Made by a program: the position numbers and the translations under genes. The notes below the pieces were generated by a model. That model worked only from the letters and a program-made list of their open reading frames with translations. It made no database searches and had not been told where the DNA came from. Shown in pieces: positions 7,978-16,209 of a DNA stretch of 55,051 nucleotides (within the stretch, counting starts at the first letter, position 1; each line of letters starts with the position of its first letter). The stretch covers positions 1-55,051 of the forward strand of contig JADGPO010000114.1 of assembly GCA_017882405.1 (NCBI GenBank), in the 5' to 3' direction. The DNA is from Solirubrobacteraceae bacterium. Its GTDB lineage: Bacteria; Actinomycetota; Thermoleophilia; Solirubrobacterales; Solirubrobacteraceae.

Positions 7978-8003
7978 CGGCGGTTGGCGGCACCTCCGCC
8001 GCT
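7976..8003 (+). terminator. Hairpin after the paaK remnant, possible terminator
   Basis: AGCGGCGG (7976-7983) pairs with CCGCCGCT (7996-8003) across a 12-nt loop, starting at the paaK-remnant stop codon. No T-run follows, so it is at most an actinobacterial-style terminator lacking the U tail. It would end the dpgC transcript. Confidence 0.35.
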
Positions 8004-8094
8004 GCTGGCGCCCCTAGCTTGAAGCGAGCCACCGCGAGAGCCGCGCAAGCCACCGCAGACGTCGTCGGCAGGCCGGGCGGTCGAGGTGATCCCG

Positions 8095-8111
8095 AGCCGG
8101 CCGGGCCGGCT
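8095..8111 (-). terminator. GC palindrome directly after the MetE-like stop, possible terminator
   Basis: AGCCGGCC-G-GGCCGGCT is a perfect 17-nt dyad whose edge is two bases beyond the stop of the - strand MetE-like gene. As RNA it would fold into a short, strong hairpin. There is no U-tract. The 100 bases between it and the paaK remnant hold no recognisable gene, only two copies of AGCCACCGC. Confidence 0.35.
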
Positions 8112-8112
8112 G

Positions 8113-9243
8113 TCAGACCCCGCCGGAGGCTCGGCGCGCCCCTTCGCTGAGCGAGCGCAACTTGGCCCAGGTGATGTCGGGGTCGACGGCTCCGAAGCCG
8201 GCCCACGTCCCGAACCCGCAGTCGGTGCCGGCGATCACCCGGTCGGCGCCGACGATGTCGGCGTAGGTGCCGATGCGCTGGGCGACGAGCTCGGGGTGCT
8301 CGATGTAGTTGCTGGTGGAGTCGATCACCCCGGGGCAGAGGACCTTGTCTTCGGGGATGGTGGCATCGCGCCAGACAGCCCACTCGTGCTGGTGGCGCGG
8401 GTTTGCCGCCTCGAACAGGATCGTCCGGGGCTTGGCCCCAAGGACCGCGTCGATGATCCGCTCGAGCTCGATGTCCAGATGGTGGGGCCCCTCGTAGTTG
8501 CCCCAGCAGAGGTGCAAGCGGACCCTGTCGGCGGGGATCTCGCGCAGCGCGACGTTGATCGCCTCCACATGGCGCACCACGCTGGCCACAAATTCCTCGT
8601 CGGAGTTGTCGCGGTACATGATGTGGCGGCCCATCGCCAGGTCGGGCGCGTCGATCTGCAGCGACAGCCCGGCGGCGACGATCGCCTCGTACTCGACCTT
8701 CATCGCCTCGCCGATCGCGCTCAGGTACTCGTCGAGGTTGTCGTAGTGCTCGTTGGGTGCAAACAGGGCGACGATCCCCGGCGAGGGGGCGTTCATGAAC
8801 GCGCCGGCCACCGGCTGGCCCTCGATCGCCGCCTGCAGGTGGCGCAGATCGCGCTCCAGGGGCTCGGGACGTTCGTAATCGATCGGCCCGCGGCAGATCG
8901 GCCGCCGGTACGTATAGCCGGCCGGGCCCTCGGCCAGGCGGTCGCGGTAGCGCGGGTAGGCGTCGAGGTCTGCCGGGGTCGCGCGGGGGACGTCGCCGAC
9001 CTCGAAGCCGCTGAGCCGGTGGCGGATGTAGGTGGCGTAACCAATCTTGCCCATCTCCCCGTCGGAGACGAGGTCGATCCCCGCCTGCACCTGACGGGCC
9101 ACCCGGTCGCGCACCGCCCCGCTGATCACCCGGTCGTACTCGCCGGGATCGACCGCCTTGCCCTGGTCCTCGGCCCAGATCACGTCAACGACGTCCTGCG
9201 GGCGCGGCAACGAGCCGACGTGAGTGGTCAGAACGCGGGTCAC
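8113..9243 (-). CDS. MetE C-terminal-domain-like protein (cobalamin-independent methionine synthase II family)
   Basis: The 376-aa TIM-barrel protein resembles the catalytic C-terminal half of MetE. Zn ligands typical of this superfamily are visible: LHLCWGN (His-x-Cys) near residue 245 and GTDCGFGTW near residue 340. The N-terminal TTHVGSLPRPQD matches the start of stand-alone MetE-like proteins, which lack the folate-binding duplicate domain. The family moves methyl or alkyl groups onto thiols; relatives include methionine synthases and epoxyalkane:CoM transferase. The real substrate is unknown. The frame stays open 108 codons further upstream without homology; GTG 9243 is chosen because the conserved HVGSLPRP begins there. 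The 220 bases upstream (9244-9463) hold no gene I can recognise. Confidence 0.75.
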   Translation of the reverse strand: MTRVLTTHVGSLPRPQDVVDVIWAEDQGKAVDPGEYDRVISGAVRDRVARQVQAGIDLVSDGEMGKIGYATYIRHRLSGFEVGDVPRATPADLDAYPRYRDRLAEGPAGYTYRRPICRGPIDYERPEPLERDLRHLQAAIEGQPVAGAFMNAPSPGIVALFAPNEHYDNLDEYLSAIGEAMKVEYEAIVAAGLSLQIDAPDLAMGRHIMYRDNSDEEFVASVVRHVEAINVALREIPADRVRLHLCWGNYEGPHHLDIELERIIDAVLGAKPRTILFEAANPRHQHEWAVWRDATIPEDKVLCPGVIDSTSNYIEHPELVAQRIGTYADIVGADRVIAGTDCGFGTWAGFGAVDPDITWAKLRSLSEGARRASGGV

Positions 9244-9463
9244 CCGCCCGCCCACGCGTCGGCCGCCCCCGCGTTGGCCGACCCCGCGGGTGGCCAGGTT
9301 CCGCCGGGGCTGGGATACGTGAACGTCGGCACGTCGGTGCCCACCCAGAAGCTGCCCCGGCGGGAGGTTGTCGGTTCGCCGGACGGTACATGCCGAGCCA
9401 TCAGGATGGTCAACGCCGCACACCCAGTGGCCCGGCGGCCGAGAGCCCGCATCGCCGTTTCGG

Positions 9464-9631
9464 ATGTTCGACCGGCATCTGGTGGCGTTCCTGGAGCAGG
9501 GCGGCTGCCACGTCGAGCTGCTGCGCCTGGCCGACCACGGGGTCCATGGCAACAGCCACGGGATCATGCTCGAGCGAAATCACGCCAACGCGCTGGCGGC
9601 CCTCAGGAGCTGGGTCGCCGGCATCAGCTAG
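9464..9631 (+). pseudogene. C-terminal fragment of an alpha/beta-hydrolase
   Basis: Fifty-five residues from MFDRHLVAFLEQGGCHVELLR through LADHGVHGNSHGIMLERNHA to a terminal helix and stop resemble the last part of a serine hydrolase. The HGNSH-type motif would carry the catalytic His. No nucleophile elbow or earlier part of the fold is found upstream in any + frame, so this is a truncated remnant. It overlaps the 3' end of the AraC gene on the other strand by eight bases. Confidence 0.4.
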
Positions 9632-10649
9632 TGCCGACCGTCAGTGCCGTCTGCCTGATCTCCGAGGGGGTGGCGTTGAACTCGCGCTTGAACACGCGCG
9701 AGAAATGGGCGGCATCGCAGAACCCCCAACGGAAGGCGATGTCGGTGACCGACCCGCCGTTGGGCTGCTGGAGATCCTCCAGGCAGCGGGCCAGGCGCTC
9801 GGTGCGCACCAGCCCGGCCACCGACATCTCGGCGTCCTCGAACAGCGAATGCAGCGTGCGGACCGACATCGCGTAGGCGCACGCGATCGAGGGCGGGCCG
9901 AGCTGCGGGTCCTGGAGCTGGGTGCGCACGTACCGGCCGACCTCGGCGCGCATGGCGGCGCGGGAGGCGGCTCGGCTGGTGGGGAGGTTGGGCTCGACAG
10001 CGGCCCGCAGCAGCTCCAGCGCGGCGGTGGCGGCGGCGGCGGCGGCCGCGGGGTCCAGCTGGGGTTCGGCCACCAGCGCGTTCATGTAGCGGACAAGCAG
10101 CCGCGCCGTCGGACTGCCCTCCATCGACGGCAACGTGCCCATCGCTCCCAGGCGTGGGCAGACGGCGAGCACACGCTCGCGGGGGAACAGCAGGGTGCGC
10201 TTGTGAAACGGCTCGACGACCTCCACCTCGGTCGGCTGCAGACCGTCCCACAGCATCATGTCGCCGGGCCGCACCGCCAGCTCGCGCTGGCCCTCGCGCA
10301 CCAGCTCGACTCCGCGGCCCACGAACTGGAAGCCGAGCACGTCCTCGTGGCGCGACGCCGGCGGGCTGCCGATCACCGACTGCCCGCGGTGGCCCAGAAA
10401 CGGTGACGCCGCGCAGTCGAGCAGCATCAGGTCGCCGATTCGTCGCCGGGTGACGGCACCCACGAAGCTGCCGGTCGTCCGCCGCCCGGGGCGCACGTCG
10501 AACGCCAGGTGGGTCTCGGCCAGAATCCCCGACCAGGACCTCAACCGGCTCGCGGTGTCGGCGCCGCGGGCACCCCAGCGCTCCGGCGGCCAGGACATCG
10601 GGGCGGACGGCTCGTGCGCGATCGTCTCAGGTGGAGCCATAGCGTTCAT
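9624..10649 (-). CDS. AraC family transcriptional regulator
   Basis: The 341-aa protein has an N-terminal AraC-binding-like cupin domain (residues about 45-190, with LAVRPGDMMLWDGLQP) and a C-terminal two-HTH AraC domain ending in SVTDIAFRWGFCDAAHFSRVFKREF followed by PSEIRQ. This is the arrangement of regulators of aromatic and amine catabolism such as FeaR/NtdR types. A run of alanines (about 212-219) links the two parts. GAGGAG lies two bases before ATG 10649; a second ATG three codons later has a spacing of about 11, so the start is ambiguous. It is the third gene of the amidase-ligase-regulator set, 31 bases after the ligase, and probably controls that cluster or a neighbouring one. Confidence 0.85.
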   Translation of the reverse strand: MNAMAPPETIAHEPSAPMSWPPERWGARGADTASRLRSWSGILAETHLAFDVRPGRRTTGSFVGAVTRRRIGDLMLLDCAASPFLGHRGQSVIGSPPASRHEDVLGFQFVGRGVELVREGQRELAVRPGDMMLWDGLQPTEVEVVEPFHKRTLLFPRERVLAVCPRLGAMGTLPSMEGSPTARLLVRYMNALVAEPQLDPAAAAAAATAALELLRAAVEPNLPTSRAASRAAMRAEVGRYVRTQLQDPQLGPPSIACAYAMSVRTLHSLFEDAEMSVAGLVRTERLARCLEDLQQPNGGSVTDIAFRWGFCDAAHFSRVFKREFNATPSEIRQTALTVGTS

Positions 10650-10680
10650 CTCTCTCCTCGCGGCTCTTCGACTGGCATCT

Positions 10681-12654
10681 TTAGCTTATTGCAGCCCCTT
10701 CCCCCGAGCGCTTGGCCGCCAACGCCACGAACGAGTCCAGCGCGGCCGGGTCGGCCAGCGCGTCGCGACTGGCGACCCGCTCGGCGGCCTCTCCGAGCAG
10801 GATCCGCTTGACGGGCGACTCCAGCTTCTTGCCGGTCAGGGTCCGCGGGATCCCCCGCACGGCGACGATCTCGTCCGGGACGTGCCGCGGCGAGAGCTGG
10901 CCGCGCAGCGCTGACACCAGCCGACCGCGCAGCTCGTCGTCGAACTCGACCCCCGGGGCGGGCACCACGAACAACAGCAGCTCGCCGAGCCCGCCGGCGT
11001 CGTCCTCGAGGTGCACCACCAGCGAGTCGGTGAGCTCCGGGATGTCCTCCACGACGGCGTAGAACTCACCGGTTCCGAGCCGCACGCCGCCGCGGTTCAG
11101 CGTGGCGTCCGAGCGCCCGGAGAGCACGCAGCTGCCCCGCTCGCTGAACTGGATCCAGTCGCCCTGACGCCACACGCCCGGGTAGCGGTCGAAGTAGGAG
11201 GCGCGATAGCGCTCGCCGTCGGGGTCGTTCCAGAGCGCCACCGGCATCGACGGCAGCGGCTGGGTGATCACCAGCTCGCCCCGCTCGCCGATGACCTCGG
11301 CGCCCTCCTCGTCGAATGCCCGGGCGTCGACGCCCAGGCACGCGCCCGAGATCTCGCCTTCGTAGACCGGCGTGGCGAAGCTCCCGGAGACCAGGCCGGA
11401 GCAGACGTCGGTCCCGCCCGAGCCGTTGATGAGGAGGATGTCGGGCCCCAGCTGCTCGTAGATCCAGCGGTAGCCTTCGGCCGGCAGCGGCGAGCCGGCG
11501 GTGATGAGCGCCCGCAACTTCTCCAGACCGAACGCCTCGCGCAGATGCAGACCGGCCTTGCGACAGGCCATGATGAAGGGCGGGGACACGCCCAGGATGG
11601 TGGCCTCGTTGCGCTCGGCCAGGCGCCAGAGCTCACCCAGGTCCGGCCAGTTGGGGTCGCCATCGAGCATCACGATCGAGGAGCGCAGCAGCAGGCAGGA
11701 GACGAGCGCGTTCCACATCATCCAGGCGGTGGTGGTGAACCACTGCAGCCGCTGGCCGGGCTTGAGGTCCCACACCAGGCCCTGGCTCTTGAGGTGCTCG
11801 ACCAGCTGCCCGCCGTGGCCGTGGACGATCGCCTTGGGCAGGCCGGTGGCACCCGAGGAGAACAGCAAGTACAGCGGGTGGTGAAACGCGACCGGCGTGA
11901 ACTGAAGCGGAGCGTCCTCGCTCACCAGCTCAGACCAGCTCACGGCATCCGCGACCTCGGCCTCCCCATAGGGGATCGAGACCACGTGCTCCGCCGTCGG
12001 CAGCTGCGCCCGGATCGCCTCCACCTCGGCCCGCCGGTCGACGTAGCGGTTGCGAAAGCCGTAGCCGCCGACGGTCAGGAGCACCTTGGGCTCGATCTGG
12101 GCAAAGCGGGCGACGACGCTGCGGGCCCCGAACTCGGGAGCGCAGGCCGCCCAGACCGCGCCCAGGCTGGCCGTGGCGATGAACGCCACCAGCGTCTCGG
12201 GAATGTTCGGCAGGTAGGCGACGACCCGGTCGCCGGGCCCCACGCCGAGTCGCTCCAGGCCGGCGCGGGCGCGGGCGACCTGTTCGCGCAGATCGCCGAA
12301 CGTCAGCTCCTGCGGCGGGCGGGTCTGTGACTGCGCGAGGACCGCGACGCGGTCGCGATCCTCGTCGCGGCCGACCAGGTGCTCGGCGTAGTTCAGCTCC
12401 GCGCCGGTGAACCAACGCGCGCCGGGCATCCGCGGGTCGGCCAGCACGCGGTCGTAGCCGCGGTGGGCGCGGACCCCGAAGAAGTCCCAGACCGCCGCCC
12501 AGAAGCCCTCCAGGTCGGCGATCGACCACCGGCGCAGCGCCTCGTAGTCCGCGAAGTCGTGACCGCGCTCGTCGCGCATCCATTCCATGAAGCGGCCGAC
12601 CTCGGCGCTCTGACGCAGATCCTCCGGCGGCGTCCACAGGATGTCTCCGATCAT
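10681..12654 (-). CDS. Acetoacetate-CoA ligase family enzyme (possible aroylacetate-CoA ligase)
   Basis: The 657-aa acyl-adenylate-forming enzyme matches acetoacetyl-CoA synthetases in length and in its N-terminal extension (residues 1-100, including ARWFTGAELNYAEHL). ATP-binding motifs are LLFSSGATGLPKAIVHGHGG near residue 270 and INGSGGTDVCSG. The C-terminal catalytic lysine region is PRTLTGKKLESPVKRIL. The family forms CoA thioesters of beta-keto acids. It lies 16 bases after an amidase gene and 31 bases before an AraC regulator. The ketone-carboxylating operon at 32.4-39.4 kb would make a beta-keto acid, so a role on aroylacetate rather than acetoacetate is possible. Specificity cannot be read from sequence. 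Confidence 0.85.
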   Translation of the reverse strand: MIGDILWTPPEDLRQSAEVGRFMEWMRDERGHDFADYEALRRWSIADLEGFWAAVWDFFGVRAHRGYDRVLADPRMPGARWFTGAELNYAEHLVGRDEDRDRVAVLAQSQTRPPQELTFGDLREQVARARAGLERLGVGPGDRVVAYLPNIPETLVAFIATASLGAVWAACAPEFGARSVVARFAQIEPKVLLTVGGYGFRNRYVDRRAEVEAIRAQLPTAEHVVSIPYGEAEVADAVSWSELVSEDAPLQFTPVAFHHPLYLLFSSGATGLPKAIVHGHGGQLVEHLKSQGLVWDLKPGQRLQWFTTTAWMMWNALVSCLLLRSSIVMLDGDPNWPDLGELWRLAERNEATILGVSPPFIMACRKAGLHLREAFGLEKLRALITAGSPLPAEGYRWIYEQLGPDILLINGSGGTDVCSGLVSGSFATPVYEGEISGACLGVDARAFDEEGAEVIGERGELVITQPLPSMPVALWNDPDGERYRASYFDRYPGVWRQGDWIQFSERGSCVLSGRSDATLNRGGVRLGTGEFYAVVEDIPELTDSLVVHLEDDAGGLGELLLFVVPAPGVEFDDELRGRLVSALRGQLSPRHVPDEIVAVRGIPRTLTGKKLESPVKRILLGEAAERVASRDALADPAALDSFVALAAKRSGEGAAIS

Positions 12655-12670
12655 CTCCGCGTTTCGCTCC

Positions 12671-14143
12671 TCACTCGTGTGCTGGCGATTGCGATTCTGA
12701 CAGCGGCGGGGTCCAGTGAGGCACGCCCAACTCGTGCTCCTGCAGGTCGATCGCCGCCTGGATCATCTCGCTCTCGCCGCCGCGGCGCGCGATCAGCGAG
12801 ATGCCCGCGCTCCAGCCGACCGGCAGCGAAGCCACGGGCATCCCGGTCAGGTCCCACAGCGCCGTGAGCGCGATCATCGGATCGCCCGGACCGCCGGCGT
12901 GCCCGCGGTCATAGCCGGGCCCGCGGCCGTAGGGCTCGATCGGGAGCGTCGGCTCGAGCACCAGGTCGACGTCGTGCTCTTCCAGCCAGGCCTCCCAGGC
13001 CGCGGTCCCGGCCGCGCGACGCTGCTGGGCTTCGAGATAGCGCCCGGCGTCGGTGAATCTCTGCGCCGCCTCCACGAGCTCGGCGATCGCCGGCCGGTAG
13101 CGGTCATGGCGGTCCGCGTACACCCGGTGCTGGGCCCACACCTCGGTGAGCAGGATCACGCTCAGGTCCCCCCAGTCCAGATGCCACGGCGCGGCGAGGC
13201 TGATGACTCGCGCGCCCAGGCGCTCGCAGGCCGCGCGCGCAGCGTCCAGCGCATCCGCGATCGCCGGCTGCATCTCGGCACGCTCCGCCCGGTCGGTCAG
13301 GACGACGGTCAGACCCTCCAGGGGGCGTGGCCCGCCACCTGGGGCCTCGGGCAGTGGACCGAACGGCGCCGGCGGGGGAGCGAGCGGGTCGACCGGCGGG
13401 CCGCCGGCCGCCATCGCGGCCAGCAGCGCCGCGCAATCGGCGATCGTCCGCGCCATCGGACCGGGGTGGTCGAGGCTGGCGGCGAGCGGGATCACGCCGT
13501 CGAGCGGCAGGCGCCCGTGCGTCGGCTTGATCGCGCTCGTGCCGCAGCAGGCCGAAGGGATCCGCAGCGAGCCGCAGGTGTCAGAGCCCAGTGCGGCGGG
13601 CGTCATCCGCGCGGCCACCGCGGCGGCGCTGCCGCCGCTCGAGCCGCCGGCCACGCGATCCAGCGCCCACGGATTGCCGACCTGGTCGGTGGTGCCGCCG
13701 GCGGCGAACTCGTGCGTATGGGTGTGGCCCAGGAGCACCATCCCCTGCGCCTCCAGCCGGGCCCAGACGACGGCGTGCTGCGAGGCGACGTTGCCCTCCA
13801 GCACGGCGCTGGAGGCGGTCAGGGGCAGCCCGGCGACCCCGTAGAGGTCCTTGACACCGAGCGGAATCCCGCACATAGCCGGCGCGTCGTCACCCTCGCG
13901 TGCGCGGCGGGCGTCGGCGGCCCGGGCGGCCTCTCGGGCGCGGCCCTCGTAGACGCGCACCCAGGCGTTGATCGCCTGCGGCGAGCCGTCGAAGCTCGGT
14001 GCTCCGCCGTTGCGACGGGTGATCGCCGCCAGGCAGGCTTCGGTCAGCTCGAGCGCGGTGAGCCCTCCCTGCGCCAGCAAAGCGCGGGCGTCCAGCAGGC
14101 CCAGCTCGGCCGGGTCGGTGGCCAGCGCCGCAGCTTCGGTCAC
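12671..14143 (-). CDS. Amidase signature family hydrolase
   Basis: The 490-aa protein carries the amidase-signature Ser-cisSer-Lys triad: Lys98 in IPLGVKDLYG, cis-Ser168 in GGSSGGSAAAV and nucleophile Ser192 in SDTCGSLRIPS. The 24-residue distance between the two serines equals that in fatty acid amide hydrolase. Enzymes of this family hydrolyse linear amides, esters or Glu-tRNA amidation partners. No GatB/GatC genes are present, so a catabolic amidase is more likely than GatA. GTG 14143 has GGAGG a few bases upstream and overlaps the stop of a 13-codon upstream ORF. It is first in a three-gene - strand set with a CoA ligase and an AraC regulator. Confidence 0.85.
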   Translation of the reverse strand: MTEAAALATDPAELGLLDARALLAQGGLTALELTEACLAAITRRNGGAPSFDGSPQAINAWVRVYEGRAREAARAADARRAREGDDAPAMCGIPLGVKDLYGVAGLPLTASSAVLEGNVASQHAVVWARLEAQGMVLLGHTHTHEFAAGGTTDQVGNPWALDRVAGGSSGGSAAAVAARMTPAALGSDTCGSLRIPSACCGTSAIKPTHGRLPLDGVIPLAASLDHPGPMARTIADCAALLAAMAAGGPPVDPLAPPPAPFGPLPEAPGGGPRPLEGLTVVLTDRAERAEMQPAIADALDAARAACERLGARVISLAAPWHLDWGDLSVILLTEVWAQHRVYADRHDRYRPAIAELVEAAQRFTDAGRYLEAQQRRAAGTAAWEAWLEEHDVDLVLEPTLPIEPYGRGPGYDRGHAGGPGDPMIALTALWDLTGMPVASLPVGWSAGISLIARRGGESEMIQAAIDLQEHELGVPHWTPPLSESQSPAHE

Positions 14144-14181
14144 GCCGTCTCACCTCCGTCCTGCGGTCCCTTCAGCGGCAC
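14140..14181 (-). CDS. Candidate 13-aa upstream ORF, translationally coupled to the amidase
   Basis: On the - strand GAGGAG is followed seven bases later by GTG at 14181 and 13 codons (MPLKGPQDGGETA). Its TGA overlaps the amidase GTG as GTGA. The product has no recognisable property. The value of the call lies in the ribosome-binding site plus the stop/start overlap, which looks like translational coupling or a leader peptide. Chance is a real alternative for so short a frame. Confidence 0.3.
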   Translation of the reverse strand: MPLKGPQDGGETA

Positions 14182-14306
14182 GGCGTCTCTCCTCGCGGTT
14201 GCCTGGCATGCTCCCGGTCGCGCACCCTTCGTACGCATGGTGACCGGATGTTCTCAAAGCGTACGTGATAGCGTTGGCCTTCGGGAGAGCTTCCCGTGTA
14301 CCGCGG
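14182..14306. promoter_or_regulatory. Divergent amidase / benzoylformate decarboxylase control region with CGTACGC inverted repeat
   Basis: The region between the divergently read amidase and mdlC-like genes contains CGTACGC (14230-14236) and its reverse complement GCGTACG (14259-14265), centred 29 bases apart, about three helical turns. On the - strand TTGAGA followed after 17 bases by GTACGA could be a weak promoter. The spacing and location fit an operator for a dimeric regulator, perhaps the AraC protein encoded in the same cluster; this is inference. Confidence 0.35.
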
Positions 14307-15965
14307 ATGATCGACCATGCGCAAACCGCCGCCGTAAAACAGGCCGACGACCGCGAACGACCGGTCGCGGCCACGAAAACGGTGCGCGACGCCGTTTTCG
14401 ACGTGATGCGGCACCTGGGGATGACGACGATCTTCGGCAACCCCGGGTCGACGGAGATCCCGTTCTTGACCGGCCTGCCGGCCGACATACACTTCGTGCT
14501 GGGACTGCACGAGGGCTCCGTGGTGGGCATGGCGACCGGCTATGCGCTGGCTCGTAACGAGCCGGCGCTGGTCAACCTGCACACCGCCGCCGGGTTGGGC
14601 AACGCGATCAACGCGATCGCCAACGCCCGGGACTCCAGGGCCCCGCTGGTGGTGCTGGTCGGTCAGCAGGATCGCCGTCAGCTGGCCTATGAGCCGTTCC
14701 TCTCCGGCCGCGCGCTCGAGCGCCTGGCCGGTGAGTACCCCGTGTGGACGAGCCTGCCCTCGCGTCCCGAGGACGTCCCCGGGACGGTGGCGCGTGCCTA
14801 CAACGAGGCCCAGAGCCAGCGCGGCCCGGCGCTGGTGGTGGTGCCGATGGGCGACTGGCTGGTCGGGGCCGACGAGTACGCCGCCGGATGGCCGGAGCGC
14901 ACCGTGCGCGCCAAGCTGACCTCCGCCGCCGAGGTGGCCGAGCTGGCCGAGATGATCGAGCGAGCGCGCCGGCCGGCGCTGGTGGTCGGCCACGGCGCCG
15001 ACAGCAGCGATGCCTGGGAGGCGGTGATCGCGGTCGCCGAGCGGCTGTGCTGCCCCGTGTGGCAGGAGTCGTTCACGCGGCGCGCGGGCTTCCCCCAGGA
15101 TCATCCGCAGTTCGCCGGGCATCTGCCCTGGCAGCGCGCCGCGATGCGCCAGACGCTGGGGGCGCACGACCTGGTGGTGGCCGTCGGGACGAGCGCCTTC
15201 CGGCTGTATTTGCTCGACGACGACGGGCCGATGGTGCCCGCGGGCACGCGTGTGGCGGTGCTGACCGACGATCCCGCCGAGGCCCATCGCAGTCCCTGCT
15301 CGCTGGCGGTGGTGGCGCCGGTGGCATCCGCCTGCGCGGCGCTCGCCGAGCAGCTGGTTTCGCGTGACGACGAGCCGCCCGCGCCGCTGCGGCGCCCGCC
15401 GGCGGAGCCGCCGCCCGGGCCGGGGGAGACGCTGAAAGCGACCCACGTGCTCGACGCGCTCGCCGAGCGCCTGCCCTCGGAGGCGGTGCTGGTGGAGGAG
15501 ACTCCGTCCAGCCAGCCGGAGCTCTACCGGCGCGTGGCGGTGCGCTCGCCTGGGGGCTTCGTGGCCTGCGGCAACGGCGGGCTCGGCTTCGGCGTGGCCG
15601 GCTCGATCGGCCTGCGGATGGGCGACCCCAGCCGGCCGGTGGTGGCCGTGGTCGGCGACGGGTCCTCGATGTACGCCATCCAGGCGCTGTGGAGCGCCGC
15701 CCATTATGAGGTCGGCGTCCTGCTGATCGTGATGGCCAACGGCCGCTATGCCGTGATGGACAACCTGGCGCGCGCTGCGCAGGCGCCGGCCGCGTGGCCG
15801 GCGTTCGGCTCGATCGACATCGCCGGCATCGCGCGCTGCCTGGGTTGCCCGGCGATCAACGTCTCCACCCACGAGGAGCTGATCGGCACCTTCGACGAGG
15901 TGCTGCCGGGCCTGGCGGAGCGCCGCGAACCGCTTCTCGTCGAAGTGGCGCTCGGCTGCTCCTAG
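14307..15965 (+). CDS. mdlC: Benzoylformate decarboxylase-like ThDP enzyme (paralogue 1)
   Basis: The 552-aa ThDP-dependent enzyme has the three-domain fold of 2-oxoacid decarboxylases. Motifs matching benzoylformate decarboxylase are IFGNPGST (active-site Ser), LHEGSVVGMATGYA (ThDP-activating Glu), NLHTAAGLGNAI (active-site His) and FPQDHPQFAGHLP (second His). The cofactor motif runs from VVGDGSSMYAIQALW to VMANGRYAV. It should decarboxylate an arylglyoxylate to an aromatic aldehyde. Similarity to the second copy at 46.9 kb is clear but distant. ATG 14307 is chosen, though GTG 14265 is in frame and the conserved part only begins at TVRDAVFDVM. It is divergent from the amidase set and would use the product expected from the DpgC-like enzyme. 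Confidence 0.85.
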   Translation: MIDHAQTAAVKQADDRERPVAATKTVRDAVFDVMRHLGMTTIFGNPGSTEIPFLTGLPADIHFVLGLHEGSVVGMATGYALARNEPALVNLHTAAGLGNAINAIANARDSRAPLVVLVGQQDRRQLAYEPFLSGRALERLAGEYPVWTSLPSRPEDVPGTVARAYNEAQSQRGPALVVVPMGDWLVGADEYAAGWPERTVRAKLTSAAEVAELAEMIERARRPALVVGHGADSSDAWEAVIAVAERLCCPVWQESFTRRAGFPQDHPQFAGHLPWQRAAMRQTLGAHDLVVAVGTSAFRLYLLDDDGPMVPAGTRVAVLTDDPAEAHRSPCSLAVVAPVASACAALAEQLVSRDDEPPAPLRRPPAEPPPGPGETLKATHVLDALAERLPSEAVLVEETPSSQPELYRRVAVRSPGGFVACGNGGLGFGVAGSIGLRMGDPSRPVVAVVGDGSSMYAIQALWSAAHYEVGVLLIVMANGRYAVMDNLARAAQAPAAWPAFGSIDIAGIARCLGCPAINVSTHEELIGTFDEVLPGLAERREPLLVEVALGCS

Positions 15966-15970
15966 CCCCT

Positions 15971-16209
15971 GTGCCGACCCGTCCGGCGCGTCGGCAGATC
16001 GTCATCCTCGCCGTGCTCTCGGCGTTCGGCCCGCTGTCGCTGGACATGTACCTGCCGGGGCTCCCTCGATGACCCGCGAGCTGCATGTGCACGCTGCTGG
16101 TGGTCGTCACCCACGCCGGCCTGGGCTGGCTGCTGGTCTGCTTCTTCGCGCTGCTGGCCTCCAACGGGATCGTCCTGCCCAACGGCACCGCGGCGGCGAT
16201 GGGCGGCGG
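15971..16209 (+). pseudogene. Bcr/CflA-type MFS drug transporter remnant
   Basis: GTG 15971 opens a frame whose 33 residues end in ILAVLSAFGPLSLDMYLPGL, the conserved first helix and loop of Bcr/CflA transporters, then stops at 16072. In another frame at 16095-16190, LLVCFFALLASNGIVLPNGT and the alanines after it match the helix-plus-LPN motif found about 300 residues later in the same family. Everything between has been lost. It fills the gap between two convergent genes. Codon use resembles that of its neighbours. Confidence 0.6.

Noticed and set aside
8086..9876. 596-codon ORF on the + strand
   Set aside because: It is antisense to the MetE-like gene and part of the AraC gene, composed of repetitive Asp/Val/Arg/Gly codons without a fold. 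The opposite strand has conserved motifs.
12716..14557. 613-codon ORF on the + strand
   Set aside because: It is antisense to the amidase with its complete Ser-Ser-Lys triad, and Arg/Gly-rich. A shadow.
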